Positions 18,231 through 26,266 of a DNA stretch of 52,465 nucleotides are shown here, piece after piece. A program made the translations under genes and the position numbers. Each line of letters begins with the position of its first letter. Position 1 is the stretch's first letter. Under the pieces are notes generated by a model. The model saw only the letters and a program-made list of their open reading frames with translations. It had not been told where the DNA came from and searched no databases. The DNA lies in NCBI RefSeq assembly GCF_000508185.1, contig NZ_AYOY01000144.1, positions 1 to 52,465 on the forward strand, given 5' to 3'. The stretch is from Sphingobium sp. C100. GTDB taxonomy: Bacteria > Pseudomonadota > Alphaproteobacteria > Sphingomonadales > Sphingomonadaceae.

Positions 18231-19145
18231 TTAATAAGGGGCTTCGGCGTCCCTGGCGGGGATGGCGCCGCGGCGGCCGATGTTCCATCCAGCCAGGCGA
18301 TGGCCCGACAGCGCCGCGTCGTCCGGCGCGGCGCCGGCCAACCGCGCGTGCAAATAGCCCGCGTTAAAAGCGTCGCCCGCGCCGCTGGAATCGATCACAT
18401 CGATCAGCCGCGGTGGCGCGACCAGCTGCTCGCCGACCCAACACCCCTCGCCGCCCAGCTTGACGATGATTTCCCGCCCAAGGCCAGCGCCCCAACGCAA
18501 GGCGGCGTCACGGGCATCGTCGGCTTCGCCCATCTCCACCTCATCGGCCAGGGTCGGCAGGCCAATGTCGGCAAGTGCGATCGCCCGGTCGCGCCAGTGC
18601 CGCGCGACGGCAGGGTCGGACCAGAGCCGCGCCCGATAGTTGCCGTCGAACGCGACCCTGCCCCCCTGTGCGCGCACCCGCTGGCAGAGCGCCAAGAGCG
18701 CCTCCCGCCCCTCGTCCGGCAGGATGGCAAGGGTGATGAGCGAGAAGTAGAGCAGGTCGGACTGCGCGGCCTGCGCGATCATGGACTCGCTTTCGGGCAG
18801 CGCGAACATCTGACGGGCCGCCGCCTCACTGCGCCAATAGTGAAAGGTCCGCTCGCCCACGGCGTCGGTCTCGATCGCATAGAGGCCCGGCAAGCGATCG
18901 GCCGCTGCCAGCACCAACCGGGTGTCCACGCCCTCCGCTTCCCATTGCGCGCGCAGGTCGGCGCTCATTGGATCGCAACCCAGCGCGCTCGCGAGACGCA
19001 CCGTGTCGCCACTGCGCGCCAGATGCACCGCCGTATTGATGACATCGCCGCCATAGCGCAGGTTCCAGCCATCCCCGTCGCCGCGGCTGAGTTCCAGCAT
19101 CGCTTCGCCAATGACCGTAATCGTTCCGCCCGGCCCCATGTTCAT
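18231..19145 (-). CDS. kdgK: PfkB-family sugar kinase, likely 2-keto-3-deoxygluconate kinase
   Basis: A 304-residue ribokinase-fold enzyme. The PfkB signatures are present: YGGDVINTAVHLARSG near residue 32 and DSSGAGDAFNAGYL with catalytic base Asp258. YGGDxxNTA and the Tyr/Arg-containing substrate region (TFHYWRSEAAAR) resemble KDG kinases, which make KDPG for the Entner-Doudoroff pathway. KDPG aldolase is not adjacent. GAAGGAG lies 11 bases before the start. It diverges from the hybrid kinase. Fructokinase or another sugar kinase remains possible. Confidence 0.8.
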   Translation of the reverse strand: MNMGPGGTITVIGEAMLELSRGDGDGWNLRYGGDVINTAVHLARSGDTVRLASALGCDPMSADLRAQWEAEGVDTRLVLAAADRLPGLYAIETDAVGERTFHYWRSEAAARQMFALPESESMIAQAAQSDLLYFSLITLAILPDEGREALLALCQRVRAQGGRVAFDGNYRARLWSDPAVARHWRDRAIALADIGLPTLADEVEMGEADDARDAALRWGAGLGREIIVKLGGEGCWVGEQLVAPPRLIDVIDSSGAGDAFNAGYLHARLAGAAPDDAALSGHRLAGWNIGRRGAIPARDAEAPY

Positions 19146-19242
19146 GCCCCGTCGCGCTCCTTCACCTGCGCTGCGTGGTGGGGAGACGCGTCGCCTGAGT
19201 CAAGACATGACCTTGTTTCAGCGCAACGCTTTCTACCCTATG

Positions 19243-19267
19243 GGAACGATCGCCGCGATGCCGCGTT
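19243..19267 (+). promoter_or_regulatory. EcfG-type general stress promoter
   Basis: GGAAC (19243-19247), a 16-base spacer and CGTT (19264-19267) match the alphaproteobacterial EcfG (general stress response sigma factor) consensus GGAAC-N16/17-CGTT exactly. It faces the tandem-PAS hybrid kinase, whose likely start codons are 22 and 55 bases downstream. That spacing rules out the more upstream TTG at 19268 as start codon. Confidence 0.72.
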
Positions 19268-19288
19268 TTGCGGAGGCAAAAGAGGCAT

Positions 19289-21277
19289 ATGCCACATTCA
19301 GACGATCCGATCGGGGAATTCATGACGACGGTCACTTCGGACTATAGCGGTAACCGTTTCGAGCTTCTGGTCCAGAGCGTGACGGATTACGCGATCTTCA
19401 TGCTGAACCCCGATGGCATTGTCGAAAGCTGGAATGCCGGGGCCCGCAGGTTCAAGGGGTATGAAGCCGAAGAAATCATCGGTCAGCATTTTTCCCGCTT
19501 CTACACAGCCCAGGACAAGGCGGACGGCGTGCCTGCGCGTGCGCTGTCCGTCGCCGAGCAAGAGGGGCGATTCGAAGCCGAAGGATGGCGTGTTCGCAAG
19601 GATGGCACGAATTTTTGGGCGAATGTCGTCATTGATCCGATCCGGGATCCTCAAGGGCATCTGCTGGGCTTCGCGAAGGTCACGCGCGACCTCACGGAAC
19701 GCCGCGCATCGCAGGAAGCGCTCCGCAAAAGCGAGGAGCGATTCCGCCTGCTGGTCCAGAGCGTCACGGATTATGCGATCTACATGCTCGATCCGGTCGG
19801 CACGATCACAAGTTGGAACAGCGGCGCGGAAAGGTTCAAGGGCTATAAGACTGACGAAATATTGGGCGAGAATTTCGCCCGCTTTTATTCCGAAGAGGAC
19901 CGCATCGCCGGCCTCCCCTCCCGCGCATTGAACACAGCCGAGCGCGAGGGTCGATTCGAGGCCGAAGGATGGCGAATCCGCAAGGATGGCACGCGTTTTT
20001 GGGCCAACGTGGTCATCGATCCGATCCGCGATTCCCAGGGGGCGTTGCTCGGCTTCGCCAAGATCACACGCGACCTCACCGAACGGCGCGAATCGCAACA
20101 GGCGCTGGAGGATGCGCGGATCGCCATCATCCAGGCCCAGAAGATGGATGCCATCGGCAAATTGACCGGCGGCGTCGCCCATGATTTCAACAATCTGCTC
20201 GCAGTCATTGTCGGCAGTCTCGACCTTGCCCGCCAGCGACGGGCCAATGGCGGCGAGATCGACCGTTTTCTCGACAATGCGATGGCTGCGGCCGAACGGG
20301 GCGCGACCCTGACGCAACGGATGCTGGCGTTCGCGCGGCGGCAGGAACTCAAACTCCAAAGCGTGGACTGCATGGCGCTGGTGCAGGGCATGGCGGACTT
20401 GCTGCAAAGCACGATCGGTCCCACCGTCACCATCGACACGCGCTTTCCGCTGAACCTTTCCCCCGCCCATGCCGACCCGGCCCAGTTGGAACTCGCACTG
20501 CTGAATCTTACCGTCAATGCACGCGACGCCATGCCGCTAGGCGGCCGGATAATCATAGAGGCGAGCGAAGCGCAGCTCGCGGATGGGGCCGTCGCTGTTG
20601 CAGGTGCCTATATCCGGCTGTCGGTAATCGACGAGGGCGAAGGTATGGATGCCGCGACGCTGGAACGCGCGCGTGAGCCTTTTTTCACGACCAAGGGGGT
20701 GGGCAAGGGAACGGGCCTTGGCCTTTCGATGGTGCATGGCTTTGCCGAGCAATGCGGCGGCGCGCTGACTATCGACAGTATCGTGAACGCAGGCACGACC
20801 GTCTCCCTGTGGTTGCCGGTATCGCAAGGAAATCCTGTTCACCAGGAGGACGCCACCCAATATATCATCGACGATGCAGACACGCCGCTAGTCATTCTCG
20901 CCGTCGATGACGATGATCTTGTGCTGATGAACACGGCGGGGATGCTTGAGGATCTGGGCCACACCGTATTCCAGGCGGCGAACGCGGCCGACGCACTGCG
21001 GATGCTGGCGCAGTCCAGCGTCGACCTGGTGGTGACGGACCACGCCATGCCCGGCATGACCGGCGCCCAACTCGCCGACGCCATTGAGGAAGCGCATCCG
21101 GGACTGCCGGTCATCATCATCACCGGTTTTGCCGAACTGCCACCGCATGTTAGCGGCCGTCCCCGGCTCGACAAACCATTCAAGCAGATCGAGCTGGCAA
21201 AAGCGGTGACGGCCGCCCGCCGTCAGGCCACCGCCGGGCGGGTGATCCATTTTGCAACGCCCCTCGACCAGGATTAA
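19289..21277 (+). CDS. Tandem-PAS hybrid sensor histidine kinase with C-terminal receiver
   Basis: A 662-residue soluble protein with no membrane segment. Two near-identical PAS/PAC units follow one another with a 128-residue period (about 22-149 and 150-277), each containing LLVQSVTDYAI and EGRFEAEGWR. Then a HisKA domain with His298 in GGVAHDFNNLL, an ATPase domain (NLTVNARDAM, DEGEGMD, GTGLGLSMVHGFAEQ) and a receiver domain with Asp584 (VVTDHAMPGMTG) and Lys in DKPFKQIE. The PAS pair may sense light, oxygen or redox; I see no LOV cysteine motif. ATG 19289 has AAAAGAGG just before it; ATG 19322 (MTTVTSDY) is the alternative. No separate regulator gene is adjacent. Confidence 0.88.
   Translation: MPHSDDPIGEFMTTVTSDYSGNRFELLVQSVTDYAIFMLNPDGIVESWNAGARRFKGYEAEEIIGQHFSRFYTAQDKADGVPARALSVAEQEGRFEAEGWRVRKDGTNFWANVVIDPIRDPQGHLLGFAKVTRDLTERRASQEALRKSEERFRLLVQSVTDYAIYMLDPVGTITSWNSGAERFKGYKTDEILGENFARFYSEEDRIAGLPSRALNTAEREGRFEAEGWRIRKDGTRFWANVVIDPIRDSQGALLGFAKITRDLTERRESQQALEDARIAIIQAQKMDAIGKLTGGVAHDFNNLLAVIVGSLDLARQRRANGGEIDRFLDNAMAAAERGATLTQRMLAFARRQELKLQSVDCMALVQGMADLLQSTIGPTVTIDTRFPLNLSPAHADPAQLELALLNLTVNARDAMPLGGRIIIEASEAQLADGAVAVAGAYIRLSVIDEGEGMDAATLERAREPFFTTKGVGKGTGLGLSMVHGFAEQCGGALTIDSIVNAGTTVSLWLPVSQGNPVHQEDATQYIIDDADTPLVILAVDDDDLVLMNTAGMLEDLGHTVFQAANAADALRMLAQSSVDLVVTDHAMPGMTGAQLADAIEEAHPGLPVIIITGFAELPPHVSGRPRLDKPFKQIELAKAVTAARRQATAGRVIHFATPLDQD
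19352..20119 (+). repeat. Internal tandem duplication of a PAS/PAC unit
   Basis: Two in-frame units of 384 bases (19352-19735 and 19736-20119) encode PAS/PAC domains that share long identical stretches such as LLVQSVTDYAI, EGRFEAEGWR and FWANVVIDPIRD. The unit length is a multiple of three, so the protein remains intact. It looks like an intragenic duplication that has since diverged. Confidence 0.8.
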
Positions 21278-21465
21278 ACGATGGCACGGGCAGTGACAGT
21301 CTTTCCAGACGTCACTTCTTTTCATCGCATGGCAATATTTCCGCCTATTCCTGTATAGAAATATAAGGAAAATAAGCTTTTTATTCATTCGCGCTTGCAA
21401 GAGCGCGTAGGGTCGCCAATGGGATGCAGACCGCCCATCCTACCACCCACCGCAGGATATTGGAC

Positions 21466-22392
21466 ATGCCGGCCGCACCGACCCCGACTTCGCATTTCTT
21501 CACGTCGCTGCGGTCGCGGCTTCACTATCTGGATTGGGGCAATCCGTCCGCGCCCTTGCTGATCCTGGTCCATGGGGGTTTCGACCATGCGCGCAGTTGG
21601 GACTGGACGGCGCGCGCCCTGGCGCAGGACTATCATGTCATCGCCCCGGATCTGCGCGGTCATGGCGACAGCGCCTGGTCGCCCGACGGATCCTATATGA
21701 TGGCGAATTTCGTCTATGACCTAGCGCAACTGGTCGACCTGTTCGACCGGACGCCTGTCTCCATCATTGGCCATTCACTCGGCGGATCGATCAGCCTACG
21801 CTATGCCGGACTATTTCCCGACAATGTCGGCAAGCTGATCGCCCTCGAAGGATTGGGCCTGTCGCCCGGCCGGTTGAAGCAGAAGGCGGAGGAACAGGCG
21901 CCCGACACCTGGCGCAAATGGATCGACGGCCGCCGCGCCAAGGCTCAACGCACGGCCCGACGCTATCCCACGATCGAGGCCGCTGTCGGCCGAATGCGCG
22001 AGCGCAATGAGCAACTGTCGCTCGAGCAAGCGATGCATCTCACCCAACATGGGGTCAACCGCAACGAGGATGGCAGTTACAGCTGGAAATTCGATCCCTA
22101 TATGAACAGCAGCGCGCCGCAAGCGGGCACCGATGATGAACTTCCCGCTTTCTGGGCACGAATAACCTGTCCCACATTGCTATGCCTGGGCAACAATAGC
22201 TGGGCGTCCAATCCGGCCAAGGACGGGCGCATGGCGCATTTCCGCAACGCCCGCCTGGTGGAGTTTGAAGATGCCGGTCATTGGCTGCATCATGACCAGT
22301 TCGAGCGCTTCATCGCTGAACTGCGCGTCTTTCTCCAGCCCGAGCCAGCATCGAGCGCGATCGACAGCGCAGTCCGAAGCATCAGGCCGTAA
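21466..22392 (+). CDS. Alpha/beta hydrolase
   Basis: A 308-residue hydrolase of the epoxide hydrolase/haloalkane dehalogenase-like superfamily. LVHGGFDHARSWD is the HG oxyanion region, the nucleophile is Ser104 in IIGHSLGGS (so not a dehalogenase, which would have Asp), and the His is in EDAGHWLHHDQFE. It has a cap domain about 140-230. The ATG at 21466 has AGGA 8 bases before it; a longer start at 21424 lacks this. Its last 11 bases overlap the end of the convergent monooxygenase gene. The substrate is unknown. Confidence 0.85.
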   Translation: MPAAPTPTSHFFTSLRSRLHYLDWGNPSAPLLILVHGGFDHARSWDWTARALAQDYHVIAPDLRGHGDSAWSPDGSYMMANFVYDLAQLVDLFDRTPVSIIGHSLGGSISLRYAGLFPDNVGKLIALEGLGLSPGRLKQKAEEQAPDTWRKWIDGRRAKAQRTARRYPTIEAAVGRMRERNEQLSLEQAMHLTQHGVNRNEDGSYSWKFDPYMNSSAPQAGTDDELPAFWARITCPTLLCLGNNSWASNPAKDGRMAHFRNARLVEFEDAGHWLHHDQFERFIAELRVFLQPEPASSAIDSAVRSIRP

Positions 22393-23314
22393 AGCCCGCC
22401 ACCGTGTCGCGATAATCCGCCTTCAGCCCGGCGATGAAATCAGCCGCCGGCTGCACCTCGCTGATCGCGCCGATGCCCTGCCCCGCGCCCCACACGTCCC
22501 GCCACGCTTTTTTCTCGCCACCGGTCATGGTCGCGAAATCCATGTCCTTCGCCTTGGGCAGGGCATCGGGGTCAAGACCAGCGGCTACGATGCTGGGACG
22601 CAGATAATTGCCAAGAACGCCGGTGAACACGTCAGAATAGACGATGTCGGCTGCGTTGCTGTCGACGATCATCTGCTTGTAGGCGGCGTCGGCATTGGCC
22701 TCCGCCGTGGCAATGAAGGGCGTACCCATATAGGCGAGATCGGCCCCCATCATCCGCGCGGCGGCAATCGCCCGCCCTGTCGCGATCGACCCCGACAGGG
22801 CTAGCGGCCCGTCGAACCATTGGCGGATTTCCTGGATCAGGGCGAAGGGCGACAAGGTGCCAGCATGGCCGCCCGCGCCCGCCGCAACGGCGATCAACCC
22901 GTCAGCGCCCTTCTCGATCGCCTTGCGGGCGAAACGGTCGTCAATAACGTCATGCAGGACGATGCCGCCATAGCTGTGGATCGCCTGGTTCACATCCTCC
23001 CGCGCGCCGAGCGATGTGATTACGATCGGCACACGATACTGGACGCAAAGCTTCAGATCCTCCTCCAGCCGACTATTGGTCCGGTGGACGATCAGGTTGA
23101 CGGCGAAAGGCGCGTCCTTGTCGGTCAAGCCCTCGCCCAATTGCTGCAACCAGATCTCGAACATGCCGGACGGTCGTGCATTGAGGGAGGGAAAAGCGCC
23201 GACGACGCCGCTGCGGCACTGCGCGATGACCAGTTCGGGCTGCGAGATGATGAACATCGGCGAGCCGATCAGCGGTAGCGAAAGGCGGTCGCGAAGCAGC
23301 GGCGGCAGGGTCAT
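22382..23314 (-). CDS. Nitronate monooxygenase-family FMN enzyme
   Basis: A 310-residue TIM-barrel flavoprotein of the nitronate monooxygenase/2-nitropropane dioxygenase family. Visible landmarks are PLIGSPMFI at the N-terminus, AAGAGGHAG with the conserved His near 150, ALSGSIATGRAIAAA (FMN phosphate binding) and GADLAYMGTPFIAT. It would oxidise toxic alkyl nitronates. The enoyl-reductase FabK is a related alternative, but the GGHAG motif and length favour nitronate monooxygenase. It has its own minus-strand promoter region, shared with the DUF2157-like gene. Confidence 0.88.
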   Translation of the reverse strand: MTLPPLLRDRLSLPLIGSPMFIISQPELVIAQCRSGVVGAFPSLNARPSGMFEIWLQQLGEGLTDKDAPFAVNLIVHRTNSRLEEDLKLCVQYRVPIVITSLGAREDVNQAIHSYGGIVLHDVIDDRFARKAIEKGADGLIAVAAGAGGHAGTLSPFALIQEIRQWFDGPLALSGSIATGRAIAAARMMGADLAYMGTPFIATAEANADAAYKQMIVDSNAADIVYSDVFTGVLGNYLRPSIVAAGLDPDALPKAKDMDFATMTGGEKKAWRDVWGAGQGIGAISEVQPAADFIAGLKADYRDTVAGFTA

Positions 23315-23381
23315 GAATTACGTCCTCTCTTGTAGTCCTTCCCGCGCTATCATCGCTCAAGCCGCGGAAAAAGCCGAAAAA

Positions 23382-23407
23382 CACTGTATTGATAGAATAA
23401 TACAGTG
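23382..23407. promoter_or_regulatory. Perfect inverted repeat CACTGTATT-N8-AATACAGTG
   Basis: Two perfect 9-base arms (23382-23390 and 23399-23407) flank an 8-base centre, 42 bases before the start of the DUF2157-like gene. The same core, TGTATT-N8-AATACA, recurs before the GIN-domain genes at 26230. Its AT-rich, operator-like form and position suggest the binding site of a dimeric repressor; the overall spacing recalls GntR/YtrA-type operators. The regulator is not in the window. Confidence 0.65.
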
Positions 23408-23449
23408 GTGGTAGCATCGTCACATCCGAAGCATTCGGGAGCAGGACCA

Positions 23450-24508
23450 ATGTATAGCGAAAGCGATTTGCAGGATGCCGTAACGGCCGGTGCATTGACG
23501 CCGCAGGCGGCGCAGGCCTTGCGCGACCATGTTGCGCAGTTGCAGGCCACTTCGGTCGTCGATGAAGAACATTTCCGGTTGTTGACCGGGTTCAACGATA
23601 TCTTTGTCGCCATCGCCAGCGTCATCCTGCTGTTGGCGCTCGGATGGCTCGGCAACAGCCTGCGATTCGGCGCACCCGAACATCATCCCGCCTTCATGTC
23701 GGGCCTGCTGGTCGCGGTGGCGAGTTGGGGCCTGGCCGAATATTTCACCCTTCAGCGGCGTATGGCGCTGCCATCCATCCTGCTGCTCTGCGGTTTTGTA
23801 GGGGGCATCGCTTTCGCGGCAGGCGCATTGGGCGCGCAACTGGTTCCCGATGCCGGGGACCGGGAGGCCGCTCTTATCCTGTCCGCCGCAGCCGCCGTGG
23901 GTGCAGCGGGCGCCGGGCTGCACTGGCGGCGCTTCATGGTGCCGATCACAGTCGCGGCGGGTGCAGCCGCGGCGGCAGGCGTGGTCGCGGGCCTTGTCCT
24001 TGCGGCCTTCCCGAACAACGATATTTTGCCCTTCCTTATGCTGCTCGCGTCAGGGATTGCGATCTTCATTCTGGCGATGCGCTGGGATATGAGCGATCGC
24101 GCACGGCTCACCCGCCGGTCCGACGTGGCCTTCTGGCTCCATCTCGCGGCCGCGCCGATGATCGCCCATTCGCTCTTCCACCTGCTCGGCGTTCTTGACG
24201 GCGACGAGATCGGCGCCGGACGGGCATTGCTGGTGATCGCCCTCTATATCGCCTTCGGCCTGGTGGCGCTGGCGATCGACCGCCGCGCCCTGCTGGTGTC
24301 CAGCCTGGCCTATGTCCTCTTCGCCCTCTATGCCCTGTTCAAGCAGGCGGGCGCGGTCGAATTGTCCTGGGCGCTGACCAGCTTGGTCATCGGTTCAGCG
24401 CTGCTGCTGCTCTCCGCTCTTTGGCATCAGGCCCGCGCGCTGATCGTCCACGGCCTGCCTCCGGCGCTGACCGACCGGCTGCCCTATCTGGACCGCGCAC
24501 CCGCCTGA
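23450..24508 (+). CDS. Multi-pass membrane protein with DUF2157-like N-terminus
   Basis: A 352-residue protein. A soluble N-terminal segment of about 60 residues (SESDLQDAVTAGALTPQAAQALRDHV) resembles the DUF2157 start, followed by about 10 hydrophobic helices in Ala/Leu-rich segments. The function of the family is not known. ATG 23450 is preceded by AGGA; a longer start at 23405 would overlap the inverted repeat. It stands alone, controlled probably by the palindrome upstream. Small polar loops and the absence of charged pore motifs give no clue to substrate. Confidence 0.72.
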   Translation: MYSESDLQDAVTAGALTPQAAQALRDHVAQLQATSVVDEEHFRLLTGFNDIFVAIASVILLLALGWLGNSLRFGAPEHHPAFMSGLLVAVASWGLAEYFTLQRRMALPSILLLCGFVGGIAFAAGALGAQLVPDAGDREAALILSAAAAVGAAGAGLHWRRFMVPITVAAGAAAAAGVVAGLVLAAFPNNDILPFLMLLASGIAIFILAMRWDMSDRARLTRRSDVAFWLHLAAAPMIAHSLFHLLGVLDGDEIGAGRALLVIALYIAFGLVALAIDRRALLVSSLAYVLFALYALFKQAGAVELSWALTSLVIGSALLLLSALWHQARALIVHGLPPALTDRLPYLDRAPA

Positions 24509-24566
24509 GCGCGACAGCGGATTATCGCTGACGGTTCTGGCCGCAGACCCCGCGCCTGCGGCCATA

Positions 24567-26150
24567 TCATTGGGCGAAACGCTTGAAGAAACTGTCTTCA
24601 TTCCAGCGGGGGCGGTCGGCCGCGTTGGCGACCCGCAAGGTCACCGCCGTCACATAGGCATTCAGCTTCGCCGTCTCAGCCGGGAGGACCGGCTGGTTCA
24701 GATCGTCAAATGGCGAGTGATAGAGGTTCGCGCGCCACGCCTTTTCCGTTTCGGCCTCCGGCGTATTCGCCTTGAAGCCATATTTGAAGAAGAGCGCCGG
24801 TATGCCCTCCCGAATGAAGGCATATTGATCGGATCGGATGAAAACATTGCGGTTGGGAAAGGGATCGGGCGTGATCGGCAAATTCATCGCCGCGCTCACC
24901 GCCGCCGCATCCTGCCCCAGCGAGCTCTGGTCATAGCCGATAGGGGTAACGCTGGTCAGTGGAAAAATGGGCAGCGCCATGTCGAAATTCAGGTCGGCGA
25001 CCATGGCGGTGGCAGGCACCGTGGGGCGCCGCGCGAAATAGCGCGAGCCAAGCAGGCCCTTTTCCTCCGCCGTAACGATGGCGAACAGGATAGAGCGTTT
25101 GGGCTTCACCTTGCCTGCCTTGAGCGCGCGGCCGATCTCCAGCAGGCTGGCGACGCCGGAGGCATTGTCGAACGCACCATTATAGATGCCGTCGCCTTTT
25201 ACTGGTGTGCCTATGCCATAGCCATCGAGATGCGCCGACAGAACAATATATTCGTTGCGCAATATGGGATCGCTGCCGGGCATGACGGCAATGAGATTGG
25301 GCGAGGACAGGTTTTGCCGGGTCGCCGCGACCGTCGCCTTCAGGCGCTGCACCAGTGGAAAGCCAGTCAACGGCGCCGATGCGTCAGCCGCCGCCGCGAT
25401 CGCCGCGAAATCATGGCCAGATCCGGCGAACAGCAAAGCCGATTTGGCGGGATCAAGCTGTGCGCCAAGGAACGGCGTGTCGGTTTCGCGCAGGCTGGCG
25501 TCGGCATAATAAAGCGCCGGCGCTCCGGCCAGATTGATGCGGCGGTTCCACGGAATCTCCACCTGCCCCGGAGTCACCAGGCTGATGAGGCCGACCGCAC
25601 CCTGCGACGCCAGATATTTTGCCCGTTCCGACCGGGCGTGCGACTTGAGCGCCCCCGAAATGTCGGCAGGACCGCCGGATAACACGACGACGAGCTTGCC
25701 CTTGAGATCGAGTCCCGCGAAATCGTCATATCCTGCCTCCGGCAAGTGCAGGCCATAGCCGGCGAAGACCATCGGCGCGTCGATCTGCTCCGGCACCGGC
25801 CCGCCACCACCGGAGATGATCAGGTCGCCCGGCACAGCAAGCCGCTGCTCCCCCTGCGGCCCGACCAGAAAAGCACTGCTCTGGTCCGACTGGATCACCT
25901 GCTCGACAAAGGCCACGGGCTGCTTGTAGCCGTCCACGCCCATGGGCTTGAGGCCCAGGGCCTTGAACTGGCCGATCACATAATCCGCCGCGCGGTCGTA
26001 GCCGGGCGTGCCGGTGCCACGCCCTTCCATGCCGTCATTCGCGATCGCCTGCACATGGCTCCACCATTGCGCGCCGTCATCTTCCTGCGCTTGTGCAGGG
26101 ACGGCCAGGGCCAGCGCAAGGAGCGGGATAGCGAGGGGCAGGCGCATCAT
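24567..26150 (-). CDS. Exported M28-family zinc aminopeptidase
   Basis: A 527-residue precursor with a Sec signal peptide (MMRLPLAIPLLALALAVPAQAQ). A protease-associated (PA) insertion occupies about 120-250. The co-catalytic zinc ligands of M28 are visible: His and Asp in SAHLDGYG, Asp in NGAFDNASG, the Glu pair in VTAEEKGLLGS, Asp in LNFDM, and His in LYHSPFDD. It removes N-terminal residues from peptides in the periplasm or medium. The start at 26150 has GGAG 7 bases upstream; the in-frame TTG at 26171 is rejected. Divergent from the GIN-domain genes, with about 115 bases between them. Confidence 0.92.
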   Translation of the reverse strand: MMRLPLAIPLLALALAVPAQAQEDDGAQWWSHVQAIANDGMEGRGTGTPGYDRAADYVIGQFKALGLKPMGVDGYKQPVAFVEQVIQSDQSSAFLVGPQGEQRLAVPGDLIISGGGGPVPEQIDAPMVFAGYGLHLPEAGYDDFAGLDLKGKLVVVLSGGPADISGALKSHARSERAKYLASQGAVGLISLVTPGQVEIPWNRRINLAGAPALYYADASLRETDTPFLGAQLDPAKSALLFAGSGHDFAAIAAAADASAPLTGFPLVQRLKATVAATRQNLSSPNLIAVMPGSDPILRNEYIVLSAHLDGYGIGTPVKGDGIYNGAFDNASGVASLLEIGRALKAGKVKPKRSILFAIVTAEEKGLLGSRYFARRPTVPATAMVADLNFDMALPIFPLTSVTPIGYDQSSLGQDAAAVSAAMNLPITPDPFPNRNVFIRSDQYAFIREGIPALFFKYGFKANTPEAETEKAWRANLYHSPFDDLNQPVLPAETAKLNAYVTAVTLRVANAADRPRWNEDSFFKRFAQ

Positions 26151-26210
26151 GGGGAGACTCCGCTTTTTCAATCATCGATCATGTCTGAAATGGTGCGACG
26201 AACAAGGGGC

Positions 26211-26251
26211 TTGGAACCGCCATTCCGTTGTGTATTATGATAACAATACAC
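26211..26251 (+). promoter_or_regulatory. Promoter with embedded operator GTGTATT-N8-AATACAC
   Basis: A perfect inverted repeat (GTGTATT at 26230-26236, AATACAC at 26245-26251) lies 15 bases before the GIN-domain start. It overlaps a promoter-like pair, TTGGAA (26211-26216) and TATTAT (26233-26238), with a 16-base spacer. A bound protein would block this promoter, so repression is likely. It shares core and spacing with the repeat at 23382. Confidence 0.65.
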
Positions 26252-26266
26252 GTTGAGGAGATTGCG

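Noticed and set aside
21352..21376. AT-rich near-palindrome after the hybrid kinase (TTCCTGTATA/TATAAGGAA)
   Set aside because: Different core and spacing from the two matching operators, so not counted as a third site; possibly a weak terminator.
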